Source: an uncultured Pelagibacteraceae bacterium (lineage in GTDB: Bacteria > Pseudomonadota > Alphaproteobacteria > Pelagibacterales > Pelagibacteraceae). Taken from it: DNA of 55,357 nt. The translations under genes and the position numbers were made by a program. The notes under the pieces were generated by a model. It ran no database searches. It saw nothing but the letters and a program-made list of their open reading frames with translations, and had not been told where the DNA came from. The stretch is from positions 1-55,357 of the forward strand of contig CACJWS010000008.1 in NCBI GenBank assembly GCA_902596975.1, in the 5' to 3' direction. The stretch's first letter is position 1, and each line of letters opens with the position of its first letter. This document shows, in pieces, positions 35,078-43,499 of the stretch.

Positions 35078-36050
35078 AGTTTACCAACTTTGACTTTATA
35101 TCTGATACTGATTTTTTATCCATTGTTGACATTAAAAAGATATTTTTTTTTAATTTATTCTTGAGTTTTTTTATCTTGTCTTTTTTTTCCTCTTCATCAA
35201 TTAAGTCAGTTTTATTTAAAACTACTATTTCTTTTTTTTTAACTAAATCTTTACTGTATTTTGATAATTCTTTTCTGACTTGATTGTAAGAATTAAATAA
35301 ATCATCTTCAGTTATATCTATTAAATGCAGCAAAGTTTTGCACCTTTCTATATGTTTTAAAAACTTTATTCCAAGACCAGTTCCGGTATGAGCACCTTCA
35401 ATTAAGCCTGGTATATCTGCTAAAGTAACTTCTTTGTCATCATAACTAGCAACACCAAGATTTGGATTAATTGTAGTAAATTTATAGTTTGCTATTTTTG
35501 GATTTGCACTCGTCATTGATGCAAGCAAGCTGGATTTCCCAGCATTGGGCAATCCTATGATACCGATATCAGCAATTGTTTTTAGTTGAAGCCAAATCCA
35601 AAATTCCTCTCCATGACCCCCTTTTGTAAATTTCTTTGGGGCTCTATTGGTTGAGGACTTAAATCTTGTATTTCCAAATCCTCCTTTACCTCCGCTTGCT
35701 ACTAAAAATTCCTCTTTCTGACTTTTAAAATCATAAATAAGTGTTTTATTATCTTCTTCAAATACTTGTGTTCCTAAAGGTACTTTTAAATATAAATCTT
35801 CACCACCTTTCCCAGTTTTGTTTTTTCCGCTGCCATCTTTTCCTCTTTCAGCTTTGAAGTGTTGTTGATACCTGTAATCAATCAAAGTATTAAGATTTCT
35901 TTCACTAATAAGAATTACAGATCCTCCTTTCCCTCCATCGCCGCCATCAGGGCCACCAAACTCTACAAATTTTTCCCTACGAAAACTTGGAGATCCCGAC
36001 CCTCCGTTGCCAGCTTTTACATATATCTTAACTTGATCTAGAAATTTCAT
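35067..36050 (-). CDS. obgE: Ribosome-associated GTPase Obg
   Basis: Obg is an essential GTPase for 50S assembly and stress signalling. The 327-residue protein has the glycine-rich Obg fold (1-~158; VKAGNGGSGSPSFRREKFVEF, GGDGGKGGSVI) followed by a G domain with P-loop GLPNAGKSS, switch II DIPGLIEGAHTGTGLG and NKTD. It lacks a long C-terminal extension. The rplU-rpmA-obgE-proB order is widely conserved. Confidence 0.97.
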   Translation of the reverse strand: MKFLDQVKIYVKAGNGGSGSPSFRREKFVEFGGPDGGDGGKGGSVILISERNLNTLIDYRYQQHFKAERGKDGSGKNKTGKGGEDLYLKVPLGTQVFEEDNKTLIYDFKSQKEEFLVASGGKGGFGNTRFKSSTNRAPKKFTKGGHGEEFWIWLQLKTIADIGIIGLPNAGKSSLLASMTSANPKIANYKFTTINPNLGVASYDDKEVTLADIPGLIEGAHTGTGLGIKFLKHIERCKTLLHLIDITEDDLFNSYNQVRKELSKYSKDLVKKKEIVVLNKTDLIDEEEKKDKIKKLKNKLKKNIFLMSTMDKKSVSDIKSKLVNYVS

Positions 36051-36077
36051 ATAACAACTATGTGAATGTTGTATCTA

Positions 36078-36332
36078 TTAATTGGGCTTTACAGAAACGT
36101 AAGTTCTATCAGATTTTGATTTTTTAAATTCTACTTTACCTTTAACAACTGAAAAAATCGAATGGTCTTTACCCATACCAACATTTTCTCCAGGAAATAT
36201 TTTAGTTCCCCTTTGTCTTACAATAATGTTGCCAGGCACAACCATCTCGCCACCATATTTTTTCACACCCAGTCTACGACCTGCACTATCTCTTCCGTTT
36301 CTTGACGATCCACCTGCTTTTTTCGTTGCCAT
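36078..36332 (-). CDS. rpmA: 50S ribosomal protein L27
   Basis: L27 reaches toward the peptidyl-transferase centre. The 84-residue protein has the typical [20 protein letters not shown] start and the [21 protein letters not shown] core. It lies 10 bases after rplU and 27 bases before obgE on the same strand. Confidence 0.98.
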   Translation of the reverse strand: MATKKAGGSSRNGRDSAGRRLGVKKYGGEMVVPGNIIVRQRGTKIFPGENVGMGKDHSIFSVVKGKVEFKKSKSDRTYVSVKPN

Positions 36333-36342
36333 AAATTACTTT

Positions 36343-36744
36343 TTATTTAGCTGCTTCCTTAGTTTCAACTGTTTTTTTTGATGGTATTTCTTTTCTTATT
36401 TCTGCTTCAGAAATAATTTTACCATCTTTTGAATAGATTTTACTTATTCTTACCATTGTAAATTTTTGTCTATGACCATTTTTTCTTCTCGAATTTTGCC
36501 TTCTTCTTTTTTTAAAAATAAGAACTGTTCTATTTTTTCCATTTTTTATTAATTCAGCTTCAACTTTAGCTCCACTAATAGTTGGCTCTCCTAACTCTAA
36601 ATTTTTATCATCTCCGTAAGCTAGTATTTCATTAAACTCTATTTTTGAATTTTCTTTTGAATCTTCGAGTTTTTCAACTTTAAGAATCTCTCCAGCTTTA
36701 ACTTTATATTGTTTACCACCTGTTTGAATTACTGCGAATGACAT
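36343..36744 (-). CDS. rplU: 50S ribosomal protein L21 with C-terminal extension
   Basis: L21 binds 23S rRNA. The N-terminal MSFAVIQTGGKQYKVKAGE and the C-terminal core FKKRRRQNSRRKNGHRQKFT are diagnostic. At 133 residues it is about 30 longer than the common ~103-residue form; the extra part is a Lys/Glu-rich tail ending in VETKEAAK. A good promoter lies just upstream, and an AGGA ribosome site stands about 10 bases before the ATG. Confidence 0.97.
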   Translation of the reverse strand: MSFAVIQTGGKQYKVKAGEILKVEKLEDSKENSKIEFNEILAYGDDKNLELGEPTISGAKVEAELIKNGKNRTVLIFKKRRRQNSRRKNGHRQKFTMVRISKIYSKDGKIISEAEIRKEIPSKKTVETKEAAK

Positions 36745-36770
36745 AGTTAGTCCTAATTTTTATAGGGAGC

Positions 36771-36798
36771 AATATAGTCCGGGTTGTATTATAGTCAA
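36771..36798 (-). promoter_or_regulatory. Probable sigma-70 promoter of rplU-rpmA-obgE
   Basis: Read on the - strand, TTGACT (36798-36793) is followed after 16 bases by TATATT (36776-36771), each 5 of 6 to consensus. The inferred start near 36764 leaves a leader of about 20 bases before the rplU ATG. The 64-base gap separates rplU from gloB on the same strand. Confidence 0.6.
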
Positions 36799-36808
36799 GT
36801 TTAATAAC

Positions 36809-37528
36809 TTAAAAATTATCCTTTAAATCCCGCAATTTTTTGAAATTTTCTAGATCGTTTGACTTAAGAAAAATGTTACAATTAAGTTCCTCACCAATAG
36901 TTGATGGCATACTAGTTTTACCTTGTTTAATTTTTTCCTTAATTTCTTTAATTTTGTTTAGTAATTCATTGTTATTGGAATCTTGTGCTAAACAAAATTC
37001 AGAATTCTTTAAAGTATACTCATGTCCACAATAAATTTTTGTATCTTTATCTAAATTTTTTAAAACTTGTAATGAGTTATACATTTGCTCATAACTCCCT
37101 TCAAAAATTCTTCCACATCCCAAGGAAAATAAAGTATCTCCTGTAAAAATTAATTTATTTTTAAAAAAATGAAAACAGATGTGACCTATAGTATGACCTG
37201 GGACATGATATATTTTTGCTTCAAAAATATCTTCTTTCCAAATTTCACCATCATTTAAGCAAATATCAATTTGAGGTATTCTACTTTTATCTCCAATATA
37301 ACCTACTACTTCTGCATCAAATTTTTTTTTTAATTCCTCATTCCCACCAACATGGTCATTATGATGATGTGTATTTAATATATATTTTAAATTTAATTTA
37401 TTTCTCTCTAAATAATTTATAATTGGATCTGCTTCACCAGGATCGATAACACAACAATTTCTATTAGCTTCATTAATTAAAATGTAAGAAAAATTATCTT
37501 CCAGACACTTAATAATTTCTACTTTCAT
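36809..37528 (-). CDS. gloB: Hydroxyacylglutathione hydrolase (glyoxalase II)
   Basis: GloB hydrolyses S-lactoylglutathione to lactate and glutathione in methylglyoxal detoxification. The 239-residue metallo-beta-lactamase-fold protein has the metal motif THHHNDHVGG, VPGHTIGHICFHF, the LIFTGDTLFSLGCGRIFEG segment, and IYCGHEYT. It follows metW with no gap (metW stop, then gloB ATG), as in other alphaproteobacteria where metX, metW and gloB cluster. Confidence 0.94.
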   Translation of the reverse strand: MKVEIIKCLEDNFSYILINEANRNCCVIDPGEADPIINYLERNKLNLKYILNTHHHNDHVGGNEELKKKFDAEVVGYIGDKSRIPQIDICLNDGEIWKEDIFEAKIYHVPGHTIGHICFHFFKNKLIFTGDTLFSLGCGRIFEGSYEQMYNSLQVLKNLDKDTKIYCGHEYTLKNSEFCLAQDSNNNELLNKIKEIKEKIKQGKTSMPSTIGEELNCNIFLKSNDLENFKKLRDLKDNF

Positions 37529-38125
37529 TTAACTTTCTATTAAAAATATACCTAAGTGAGAGTCAAGATTTTTATAATTTAAATTTGATTTGCTTATTTC
37601 TGAAATTCGACTTTTTTTTAAAGCAATAGACTTATATATTTTAATATTCTTATTACTGCAAAAATTATAAAAATCTTTAATTGTGCACATATGTAAATTT
37701 GGTGTATTGTACCACTCATGAGGTAAATTTTCCGTTACAGGCATTGTGCCTTTGAACAATAATTGTAGTCTAACTTTCCAGTAACCAAAATTAGGTATGG
37801 TAACAATTACTTTTTTTCCTACTTTCAGTAATTCATTAATTACTAATTCAGGATTCAAAAATGCTTGCAATGTTTGGCTTAAAATAACGTAATCAAAAGA
37901 CGATTTAGGAAATTGTTTTAAATCGCTTTCAGCATTCCCTTCTATAACAGTTAATCCTTTTGACAAACAATTTTGAACTTTTTCTTTAGAAATTTCTAAT
38001 CCACGAATATCTTTAGTTTTGTTTTCTTGTAAAAATTTCATTAAGTCTCCATTGCCACAACCAACATCGAGAACTCTTGTATTTTCCTCTATCAAATTAG
38101 ATATAATATTAAATTCTTCTTTCAT
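37529..38125 (-). CDS. metW: Methionine biosynthesis protein MetW
   Basis: MetW is a SAM-methyltransferase-fold protein found beside metX and needed with it for homoserine acylation in several proteobacteria. The 198-residue protein has motif [35 protein letters not shown], and [19 protein letters not shown], the MetW hallmark. It overlaps metX by 17 bases, and both are downstream of the SAM-II riboswitch. Confidence 0.95.
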   Translation of the reverse strand: MKEEFNIISNLIEENTRVLDVGCGNGDLMKFLQENKTKDIRGLEISKEKVQNCLSKGLTVIEGNAESDLKQFPKSSFDYVILSQTLQAFLNPELVINELLKVGKKVIVTIPNFGYWKVRLQLLFKGTMPVTENLPHEWYNTPNLHMCTIKDFYNFCSNKNIKIYKSIALKKSRISEISKSNLNYKNLDSHLGIFLIES

Positions 38126-39242
38126 TTATAATTTTGTAGGTTGAATTAATATAATCGCCTAGTGTCTTTAGGAAACTTGGAACATCAAGCAAAAATGAGT
38201 CATGTCCCTTATCAGATTCTATTTCAACAAATCCGACATCTGCACCAATAGAATTTAATGCTATAACTATTTCTCTATTCTCCGATGTTGGATACAACCA
38301 ATCTGATGTAAATGATATTACAAAAAATTTTGTTTTAGTTTTTTTGAATGCATCAGATAAATTTCCTTTGTACTGTTTGGATAAATCAAAATAATCCATT
38401 GCACGAGTTATATATAGATAACTATTAGCATCAAATCTATCAACAAACACAGATCCTTGGTATCTAAGATAACTCTCAATTTGAAAATCTGCCTCAAATC
38501 CATATCTTAGGCTATCCCTATCTTGCAATTTTCTTCCAAATTTTTCCTGCAATCCTTTTTCAGAAAGATAAGTAATATGTGCTGCCATTCTTGCTACTGC
38601 TAAACCTTTGTCAGGATTTAATTTGTAATTACTATAAAATCCATTTTCCCACTTACTGTCAGCCATAATTGCTTGTCTTCCTAATTCATTAAACGCTATG
38701 TTTTGTGCCGAGTGACTAGATGTGCAAGCAATCGGTATTGCGAGTTTTGCTTTATCTGGAAAATTGGCAACAAATTGAAGTACTTGCATTCCACCCATTG
38801 AACCACCTACTACAGCAAAAAGTTTTTCAATTTCTAAATATTTAATTAGCTCATATTGAGCGTTAACCATGTCGTTAATAGTTATAATTGGAAAATCAGT
38901 TCCTATTTGTTTACCAGTGGATTCATTTATTGAGCTAGGTCCGTAAGATCCCATACAGCCTCCCATAACGTTTGCACAAATCACAAAAAATTTATTTGTA
39001 TCAATTGGCTTATTTTCTCCAACGACATAACTCCACCAACCATCTTTATTAGTTATTGGGTTTTTTCCAGAAACATATTGATCTCCAGTTAAAGCATGGA
39101 AAACTAATATTGCATTACTTTTTTCACTGTTTAATTCCCCATATGTCTCATATGCTATTGGAAAGTTATTAATTTCATTACCACAATCCAATTTAAGGGG
39201 ATTTGATATAATTATTTTTTTTGTATCAATATTCTTATTCAT
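38109..39242 (-). CDS. metX: Homoserine O-acyltransferase
   Basis: MetX acylates homoserine with acetyl-CoA (or succinyl-CoA) in methionine synthesis. The 377-residue alpha/beta hydrolase has [28 protein letters not shown], the nucleophile Ser148 in [12 protein letters not shown], the catalytic Asp in [14 protein letters not shown] and the His in KGHDSFLLD. Acetyl versus succinyl specificity cannot be decided by eye. The start codon has no obvious ribosome site. A SAM-II riboswitch ends about 35 bases upstream, indicating feedback control by SAM. Confidence 0.95.
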   Translation of the reverse strand: MNKNIDTKKIIISNPLKLDCGNEINNFPIAYETYGELNSEKSNAILVFHALTGDQYVSGKNPITNKDGWWSYVVGENKPIDTNKFFVICANVMGGCMGSYGPSSINESTGKQIGTDFPIITINDMVNAQYELIKYLEIEKLFAVVGGSMGGMQVLQFVANFPDKAKLAIPIACTSSHSAQNIAFNELGRQAIMADSKWENGFYSNYKLNPDKGLAVARMAAHITYLSEKGLQEKFGRKLQDRDSLRYGFEADFQIESYLRYQGSVFVDRFDANSYLYITRAMDYFDLSKQYKGNLSDAFKKTKTKFFVISFTSDWLYPTSENREIVIALNSIGADVGFVEIESDKGHDSFLLDVPSFLKTLGDYINSTYKIINERRI

Positions 39243-39276
39243 AATAATTGTACTGATTGAATTGTGAGAAAAAAAA

Positions 39277-39326
39277 CATTTTAGCGGTTTTTTTATAGCG
39301 CTCGCAATTCAGTATAAATCAGCGCA
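39277..39326 (-). ncRNA. SAM-II riboswitch upstream of metX
   Basis: On the - strand the leader of metX matches the SAM-II (metA) consensus I know. The P1 stem GCGCU (39325-39321) pairs with AGCGC (39302-39298). The loop begins GAUUUA, contains AUUGC before the 3' strand, and is followed by AUAAA and CGCUAAAA (39286-39279), the 3' strand of the pseudoknot. SAM-II RNAs control methionine genes in alphaproteobacteria by binding S-adenosylmethionine. The element ends about 35 bases before the metX ATG. Confidence 0.85.
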
Positions 39327-39353
39327 TCCAGCTTTTACTTCAAAGGAATTTAT

Positions 39354-39395
39354 ATGTCAAATATTGCTGAATTATTTATTGTTTTATCTAGTTAA
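39354..39395 (+). CDS. Possible 13-residue small ORF upstream of hisC
   Basis: ATG at 39354 opens a 13-codon frame, MSNIAELFIVLSS, ending with TAA at 39393-39395. An AAAGGA ribosome site lies 6-11 bases before the ATG, better than anything in front of hisC itself. It is in the same frame as hisC, which starts 28 bases later. It has no His codons, so a classical histidine attenuator is not indicated. Immediately downstream is an inverted repeat ACTAT-TT-ATAGT (39400-39411). I do not recognise the peptide; it could be a leader peptide or chance. Confidence 0.4.
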   Translation: MSNIAELFIVLSS

Positions 39396-39422
39396 AAGAC
39401 TATTTATAGTGAAATATTTACT

Positions 39423-40505
39423 ATGACATTGCTAAGATTTAAAAACATAAAATTACAGAGTTACAAACCAGGAAAATCCTTATTGGCTGGTAATAAAAAT
39501 ATTATTAAGTTATCTGCAAATGAATCTGCTTTAGGTGTCAGTAAAAATGTCGAAAAAATTGTTAAGTCTAAATTTGATATATCAAAATATCCAGACAGTA
39601 AATTTTTGGAGTTAACACAAAAAATATCAAAAAAGTATGGTTGTGATAAATCAAAGATAATTTGTGGCTCTGGTTCTGACGAAGTAATTCAAATGCTTTG
39701 TCAATTGTTCCTTAGAGAGAATGATGAAGTTGTTGTTCCTCAGTACAGTTTTCTCATGTATAGGATATACTCCAAAATCGTAGGAGCAAATGTAAAATTA
39801 GCTAAAGAAATTGATTTTAAGGTTTCAGTTAAAGAAATACTTAAAAAGACATCAAAAAAAACAAAAATTGTTTTTATTGCAAATCCTAATAATCCAACAG
39901 GCACCTATTTAACAAAAAACGAGCTATTGGACTTAAGGAGAAGATTAAATAAAAATATTTTATTGGTTGTTGATGATGCATATTTTGAATACATGAAGAA
40001 TAAGGATTACAAATCTGGAATTGAGTTATTTAAAAACTCTAAAAATGTATTTATTTTAAGAACATTTTCAAAAATCTATGGTCTAGCTTCATTAAGGATA
40101 GGCTGGGGATACGGTGACAAATCTATAATTAAAGAATTATATAAAATTAAACCACCTTTTAACGTAAATAAATTTGCTCAAATTTGTGCTGTTGAATCAC
40201 TTAAAGACAATAAATTTGTTAAAAAGTCAGTAATACATAATCTTAAATGGTGTAAAAAAATTAAAAATGAGATGTTAAAATATAATATTGCTACAAACAA
40301 AATATCTGGAAATTTCTTTTTATTAGATTTTAAAAAAGCAAAATTTACTGCAGATACAACTTTAAAAAAATTACAGAAATATGGGATTATACTAAGAGAA
40401 ATGAATTCATATGGCATAAAAAATTGTCTAAGACTTACAATTGGCAACACAAAAGAAAACCAAATATTCCTTAAAAGAATGAAAACTATTTTTAAAAATG
40501 TTTAA
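39423..40505 (+). CDS. hisC: Histidinol-phosphate / aromatic aminotransferase
   Basis: This PLP fold-type I aminotransferase of 360 residues acts on histidinol phosphate and, in this gene context, probably also on prephenate or aromatic oxoacids. Visible motifs are LSANESALGVS, CGSGSDEVIQML, ANPNNPTGTYL, VVDDAYFEY, the PLP lysine Lys217 in RTFSKIYGLASLRIGWG, and the C-terminal LRLTIG. It overlaps tyrC by 8 bases. The pairing hisC-tyrC, divergent from metX, is a familiar alphaproteobacterial layout and argues for a role in Tyr/Phe synthesis as well as His. Confidence 0.92.
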   Translation: MTLLRFKNIKLQSYKPGKSLLAGNKNIIKLSANESALGVSKNVEKIVKSKFDISKYPDSKFLELTQKISKKYGCDKSKIICGSGSDEVIQMLCQLFLRENDEVVVPQYSFLMYRIYSKIVGANVKLAKEIDFKVSVKEILKKTSKKTKIVFIANPNNPTGTYLTKNELLDLRRRLNKNILLVVDDAYFEYMKNKDYKSGIELFKNSKNVFILRTFSKIYGLASLRIGWGYGDKSIIKELYKIKPPFNVNKFAQICAVESLKDNKFVKKSVIHNLKWCKKIKNEMLKYNIATNKISGNFFLLDFKKAKFTADTTLKKLQKYGIILREMNSYGIKNCLRLTIGNTKENQIFLKRMKTIFKNV

Positions 40506-41391
40506 TAATATTCTTATTATCGGTTGTGGATTGATAGGCTCATCAATATTAAAGGCGTCAATACAAAAAAAAATTTCTAAAAATTTTTTTGTATTTGAAA
40601 AATCTAAAAAATATAAATCTATTATTAAAAAATTTAACAAAAAAATTAAATTTTTAACAAGATTAGATAAAAATTTAAAACAAATTGATCTTGTGATTTT
40701 AAGTACTCCTATGAGTGAATATCCTAAATTTTTTTCTTCATTAAATAAAAATCTGAATCATAATTCAATTATAACCGACGTTGGTTCAACAAAAAAAAAT
40801 CTAATTACTTTAAAAAAAAAAAAATTATCAAAAAATCTTGATTGGGTGATGAGCCATCCTATCTCAGGATCCGAAGTTAGCGGACCCGAATATGGTAATT
40901 CTAATTTGTTTAAAAATAAATGGTGCATAATAATAAAAGATAAAAATGTTCCAAAGCAAAAAAAAATAGAGAGATTTTGGAAATCTTTAGGATCTAAAAT
41001 AATTATTATGAACCCAGATGATCACGATAAAATTTTTTCAGTAACTAGCCACCTACCTCACTTGATTGCTTACAATTTAATAAAAACTGCTCAGGATTTT
41101 CAGAAAAAAAAGAGTAAAAATTTGATTAAATTTAGTGCAGGTGGATTAAGAGATTTTTCAAGAATTGCTGCATCCAACGAAATCATGTGGAGAGATATAT
41201 TCTTTGAGAACAAAACTAATATGATTGAAGCAATAAATCTTTTTATGAAAAATTTAAATGATTTTAAGAAGAATATAAGCAAGAAAGAAAATTCAAAGAT
41301 AATAAAAAAATTAATCAATTCGAAAGTAGTAAGAAAACAAATAATTTCTCAAAAACAAGATATTTCTAAACCTGATTTTGGTCGAGAATAA
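40498..41391 (+). CDS. tyrC: Prephenate/arogenate (cyclohexadienyl) dehydrogenase
   Basis: This enzyme oxidatively decarboxylates prephenate or arogenate toward tyrosine. The 297-residue protein has the NAD(P) motif ILIIGCGLIGSSILKASI, LVILSTPMSEYPKFF, ITDVGSTKKNLI, the catalytic His region MSHPISGSEVSGPEYGN, and the SVTSHLPHLIAYNLI segment. It is Lys/Asn/Ile-rich, reflecting the low GC of the genome. The 8-base overlap with hisC implies coupling. It converges on the NlpC/P60 gene with a single base between stops. Confidence 0.92.
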   Translation: MFNNILIIGCGLIGSSILKASIQKKISKNFFVFEKSKKYKSIIKKFNKKIKFLTRLDKNLKQIDLVILSTPMSEYPKFFSSLNKNLNHNSIITDVGSTKKNLITLKKKKLSKNLDWVMSHPISGSEVSGPEYGNSNLFKNKWCIIIKDKNVPKQKKIERFWKSLGSKIIIMNPDDHDKIFSVTSHLPHLIAYNLIKTAQDFQKKKSKNLIKFSAGGLRDFSRIAASNEIMWRDIFFENKTNMIEAINLFMKNLNDFKKNISKKENSKIIKKLINSKVVRKQIISQKQDISKPDFGRE

Positions 41392-41392
41392 A

Positions 41393-42139
41393 TCATATTC
41401 TTATTACTTTTTTTACATCTAATTTCGCAGTTTCTTTAATTAGTTTTATCGTTTTTTTTATTGGCATTATGATCACTCTTTTTTTTGGACCATAAGCGTG
41501 AATAAGATCATTTGTATTGATGCATATAGCAACATGCCCTTTCCAAAAAATAATATCACCTTTTTTAAATTTTTTTTTGCATTGCACACCTTTTTTTAAT
41601 TTAACTTGATCAATCGTATCTCTTGGAAAAAAATTATTATTAAATTTATAAAATATTTGTAATAGAGCTGAACAATCAATTCCTTCGAATGTTTTTCCAC
41701 CCCACTTATATTTACAGTTTAGAAAACTTTTAAATATTTTTACAAAATTAGTATTTTTTTTTTGGATTGGAAATATGCCCTTTGATCTTAGCCATTTATC
41801 TTTTTCATACATAATAAAATTTTGATTTCTTTTTAAAATTTGTATTTTGCTCGCAAATGGTAAAAACTTATTTGATTTCTTTTTTTTATTACCTAAATAA
41901 ATTCTTGATTTCAAAATTCCAACTTTATGAGTTGGATTAAATTTTTTGTAGTTATCAATTTTTTTTATAAAACCTGAATATTTATCATATGAACTTTTTA
42001 TTTTAAAATAATTATTTTTTTTACCAATTATTTTAAATTTCTCACCGTAGATAAGTTGAGAGCTTAGATTAGAGTTCTTTATTGGCTCTTCTAATATATT
42101 GACTGAAGGTTCTTTTAAAAAAAGACTATTTTGCACCAA
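41393..42139 (-). CDS. NlpC/P60 family cell-wall peptidase with SH3 domains
   Basis: This is a 248-residue protein with no signal peptide. The N-terminal half (about 10-120) resembles two bacterial SH3 modules (SQLIYGEKFKIIGKKNNYFKIK). The C-terminal half is an NlpC/P60 domain with the catalytic Cys in GGKTFEGIDCSALLQIF and the His in KGDIIFWKGHVAICI; a third polar residue is plausibly in DLIHAYG. Lack of an export signal and position directly behind an AmpG-like permease fit a cytoplasmic muropeptide peptidase. The start is not ATG: TTG at 42139 or GTG at 42136, both overlapping the AmpG end. The next in-frame ATG is far downstream. Confidence 0.85.
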   Translation of the reverse strand: MVQNSLFLKEPSVNILEEPIKNSNLSSQLIYGEKFKIIGKKNNYFKIKSSYDKYSGFIKKIDNYKKFNPTHKVGILKSRIYLGNKKKKSNKFLPFASKIQILKRNQNFIMYEKDKWLRSKGIFPIQKKNTNFVKIFKSFLNCKYKWGGKTFEGIDCSALLQIFYKFNNNFFPRDTIDQVKLKKGVQCKKKFKKGDIIFWKGHVAICINTNDLIHAYGPKKRVIIMPIKKTIKLIKETAKLDVKKVIRI

Positions 42140-43499
42140 TTTTAATCTTGTTCCTTATAAACCACAAACAAATTAAAGATGGAATAACCATTAAAGTAGT
42201 TATTATAAAAAACGTTCCCCAGTCTCCATTTAGCCAATCTACTAAAGCACCCGATGAAGAAGCAAGTGTAGTTCTTCCCGCTGTTCCAATTGAAGCTAAT
42301 AGTGCATACTGGGTAGCAGTATATGTCCTATCAACTAAAAGAGATATAAATGCTACAAAAGCAACAGTTGCAAATGCTGCAGATATATCATCAGCGATAA
42401 CTGCTAAAGCAAACAACCACTCAGATTTTCCTGTCCATGCCAATGCAGCAAATAATAAGTTTGTCGCTGCCATAAATCCACCGGCAACAAACATTGTTTT
42501 GATTGTACCAGCTCTCATAGCAAATATTCCACCTAATAATGTAAATACAACTGTCGTTATCCAGCCCAGCGTTTTTGAATATATTGCTATCTCGCCTTTT
42601 GAAAATCCAACCTCTTTATAAAAAACTATGGACATTCTTCCAAGAAAGGCTTCTCCTATTTTAAAAAGAAATACAAAACCCAGTATACCTACTGCAATTG
42701 AGAAACCATTTTTCTTAAAGAAGCTAATTATTGGACCTCCAATTGTACCAGTAATATAGGCAACAAATTTTGTAATTGCATTATTTGATCCAAGTTTTGA
42801 TTGTATTATTTCATCTGTCTCTTTTTGTTTGTTTTGCCTATCTGTTGTTATAGGCTCATGTATGAACATTAAGCCTATATTCATCAAGATTACTACAACA
42901 CCAAGAACTAAAAAAGTAGTTTGCCAGTAATCTTGAATTCCAATATTTTGAAAATATTCCGCTGTAAATAATGCTATAACACCACCCAACTTGTATCCAG
43001 TCCACCATCCGACAACAGCCATAGCAGCACCTGCTGCCATTGATTTTCCTTCATCGGCATTGATCTGTTCAATTCTTAATGCGTCAACTGTTATATCTTG
43101 TGTAGCCGAAGCAATTGCAATAACTAATCCAACACTAATTAGTAATGCTAAATTTTCTGTAGGGTTTATAAAACTCCAAACAATTAAGCTAAATAAAATT
43201 ATAATCTGCATTAGGACAATCCAACCCCGTCTATGTCCCAATTTTTTTGTTAAAAATGGAATTTGTATTCTATCAATTATAGGAGCCCACAAATAATTAA
43301 AGGCGTAAACTCCAAATATTAAACCTGCCCACCCAATAGTTGACCTACTTAATCCCTCTTCTTTAAGCCAAAGACTTAAACTACTCGCAATCAATACCCA
43401 GGGAAAACCACTTATTGCACCAAGAAGTAAAATTCTTAGCATTCGAATATCTTTGTAGACTAAAATAGATTCTGACCAAGTTTGTTTTTTTTCAAACAT
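42126..43499 (-). CDS. ampG: AmpG-like muropeptide permease (MFS)
   Basis: This is a 12-TM major-facilitator protein, 457 residues from ATG 43499. AmpG imports GlcNAc-anhydroMurNAc peptides for recycling. The N-terminal LLLGAISGFPWVLIASSLSLWL, YAFNYLWAPIIDRIQIP, and LGHRRGWIVLMQ match the AmpG group, as does ASATQDITVDALRIE. A TTG 15 bases upstream extends the frame, but GGAG just before the ATG and the TAATG junction with trkH favour the ATG. It overlaps the NlpC gene by 14 bases. Transport substrate is inferred from family. Confidence 0.85.
   Translation of the reverse strand: MFEKKQTWSESILVYKDIRMLRILLLGAISGFPWVLIASSLSLWLKEEGLSRSTIGWAGLIFGVYAFNYLWAPIIDRIQIPFLTKKLGHRRGWIVLMQIIILFSLIVWSFINPTENLALLISVGLVIAIASATQDITVDALRIEQINADEGKSMAAGAAMAVVGWWTGYKLGGVIALFTAEYFQNIGIQDYWQTTFLVLGVVVILMNIGLMFIHEPITTDRQNKQKETDEIIQSKLGSNNAITKFVAYITGTIGGPIISFFKKNGFSIAVGILGFVFLFKIGEAFLGRMSIVFYKEVGFSKGEIAIYSKTLGWITTVVFTLLGGIFAMRAGTIKTMFVAGGFMAATNLLFAALAWTGKSEWLFALAVIADDISAAFATVAFVAFISLLVDRTYTATQYALLASIGTAGRTTLASSSGALVDWLNGDWGTFFIITTLMVIPSLICLWFIRNKIKIGAK

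Noticed and set aside
40800..40825. Long A runs in tyrC and neighbours as possible frameshift sites
   Set aside because: The reading frame stays open and matches the family before and after the runs, so they reflect AAA lysine codons rather than errors or programmed frameshifting.
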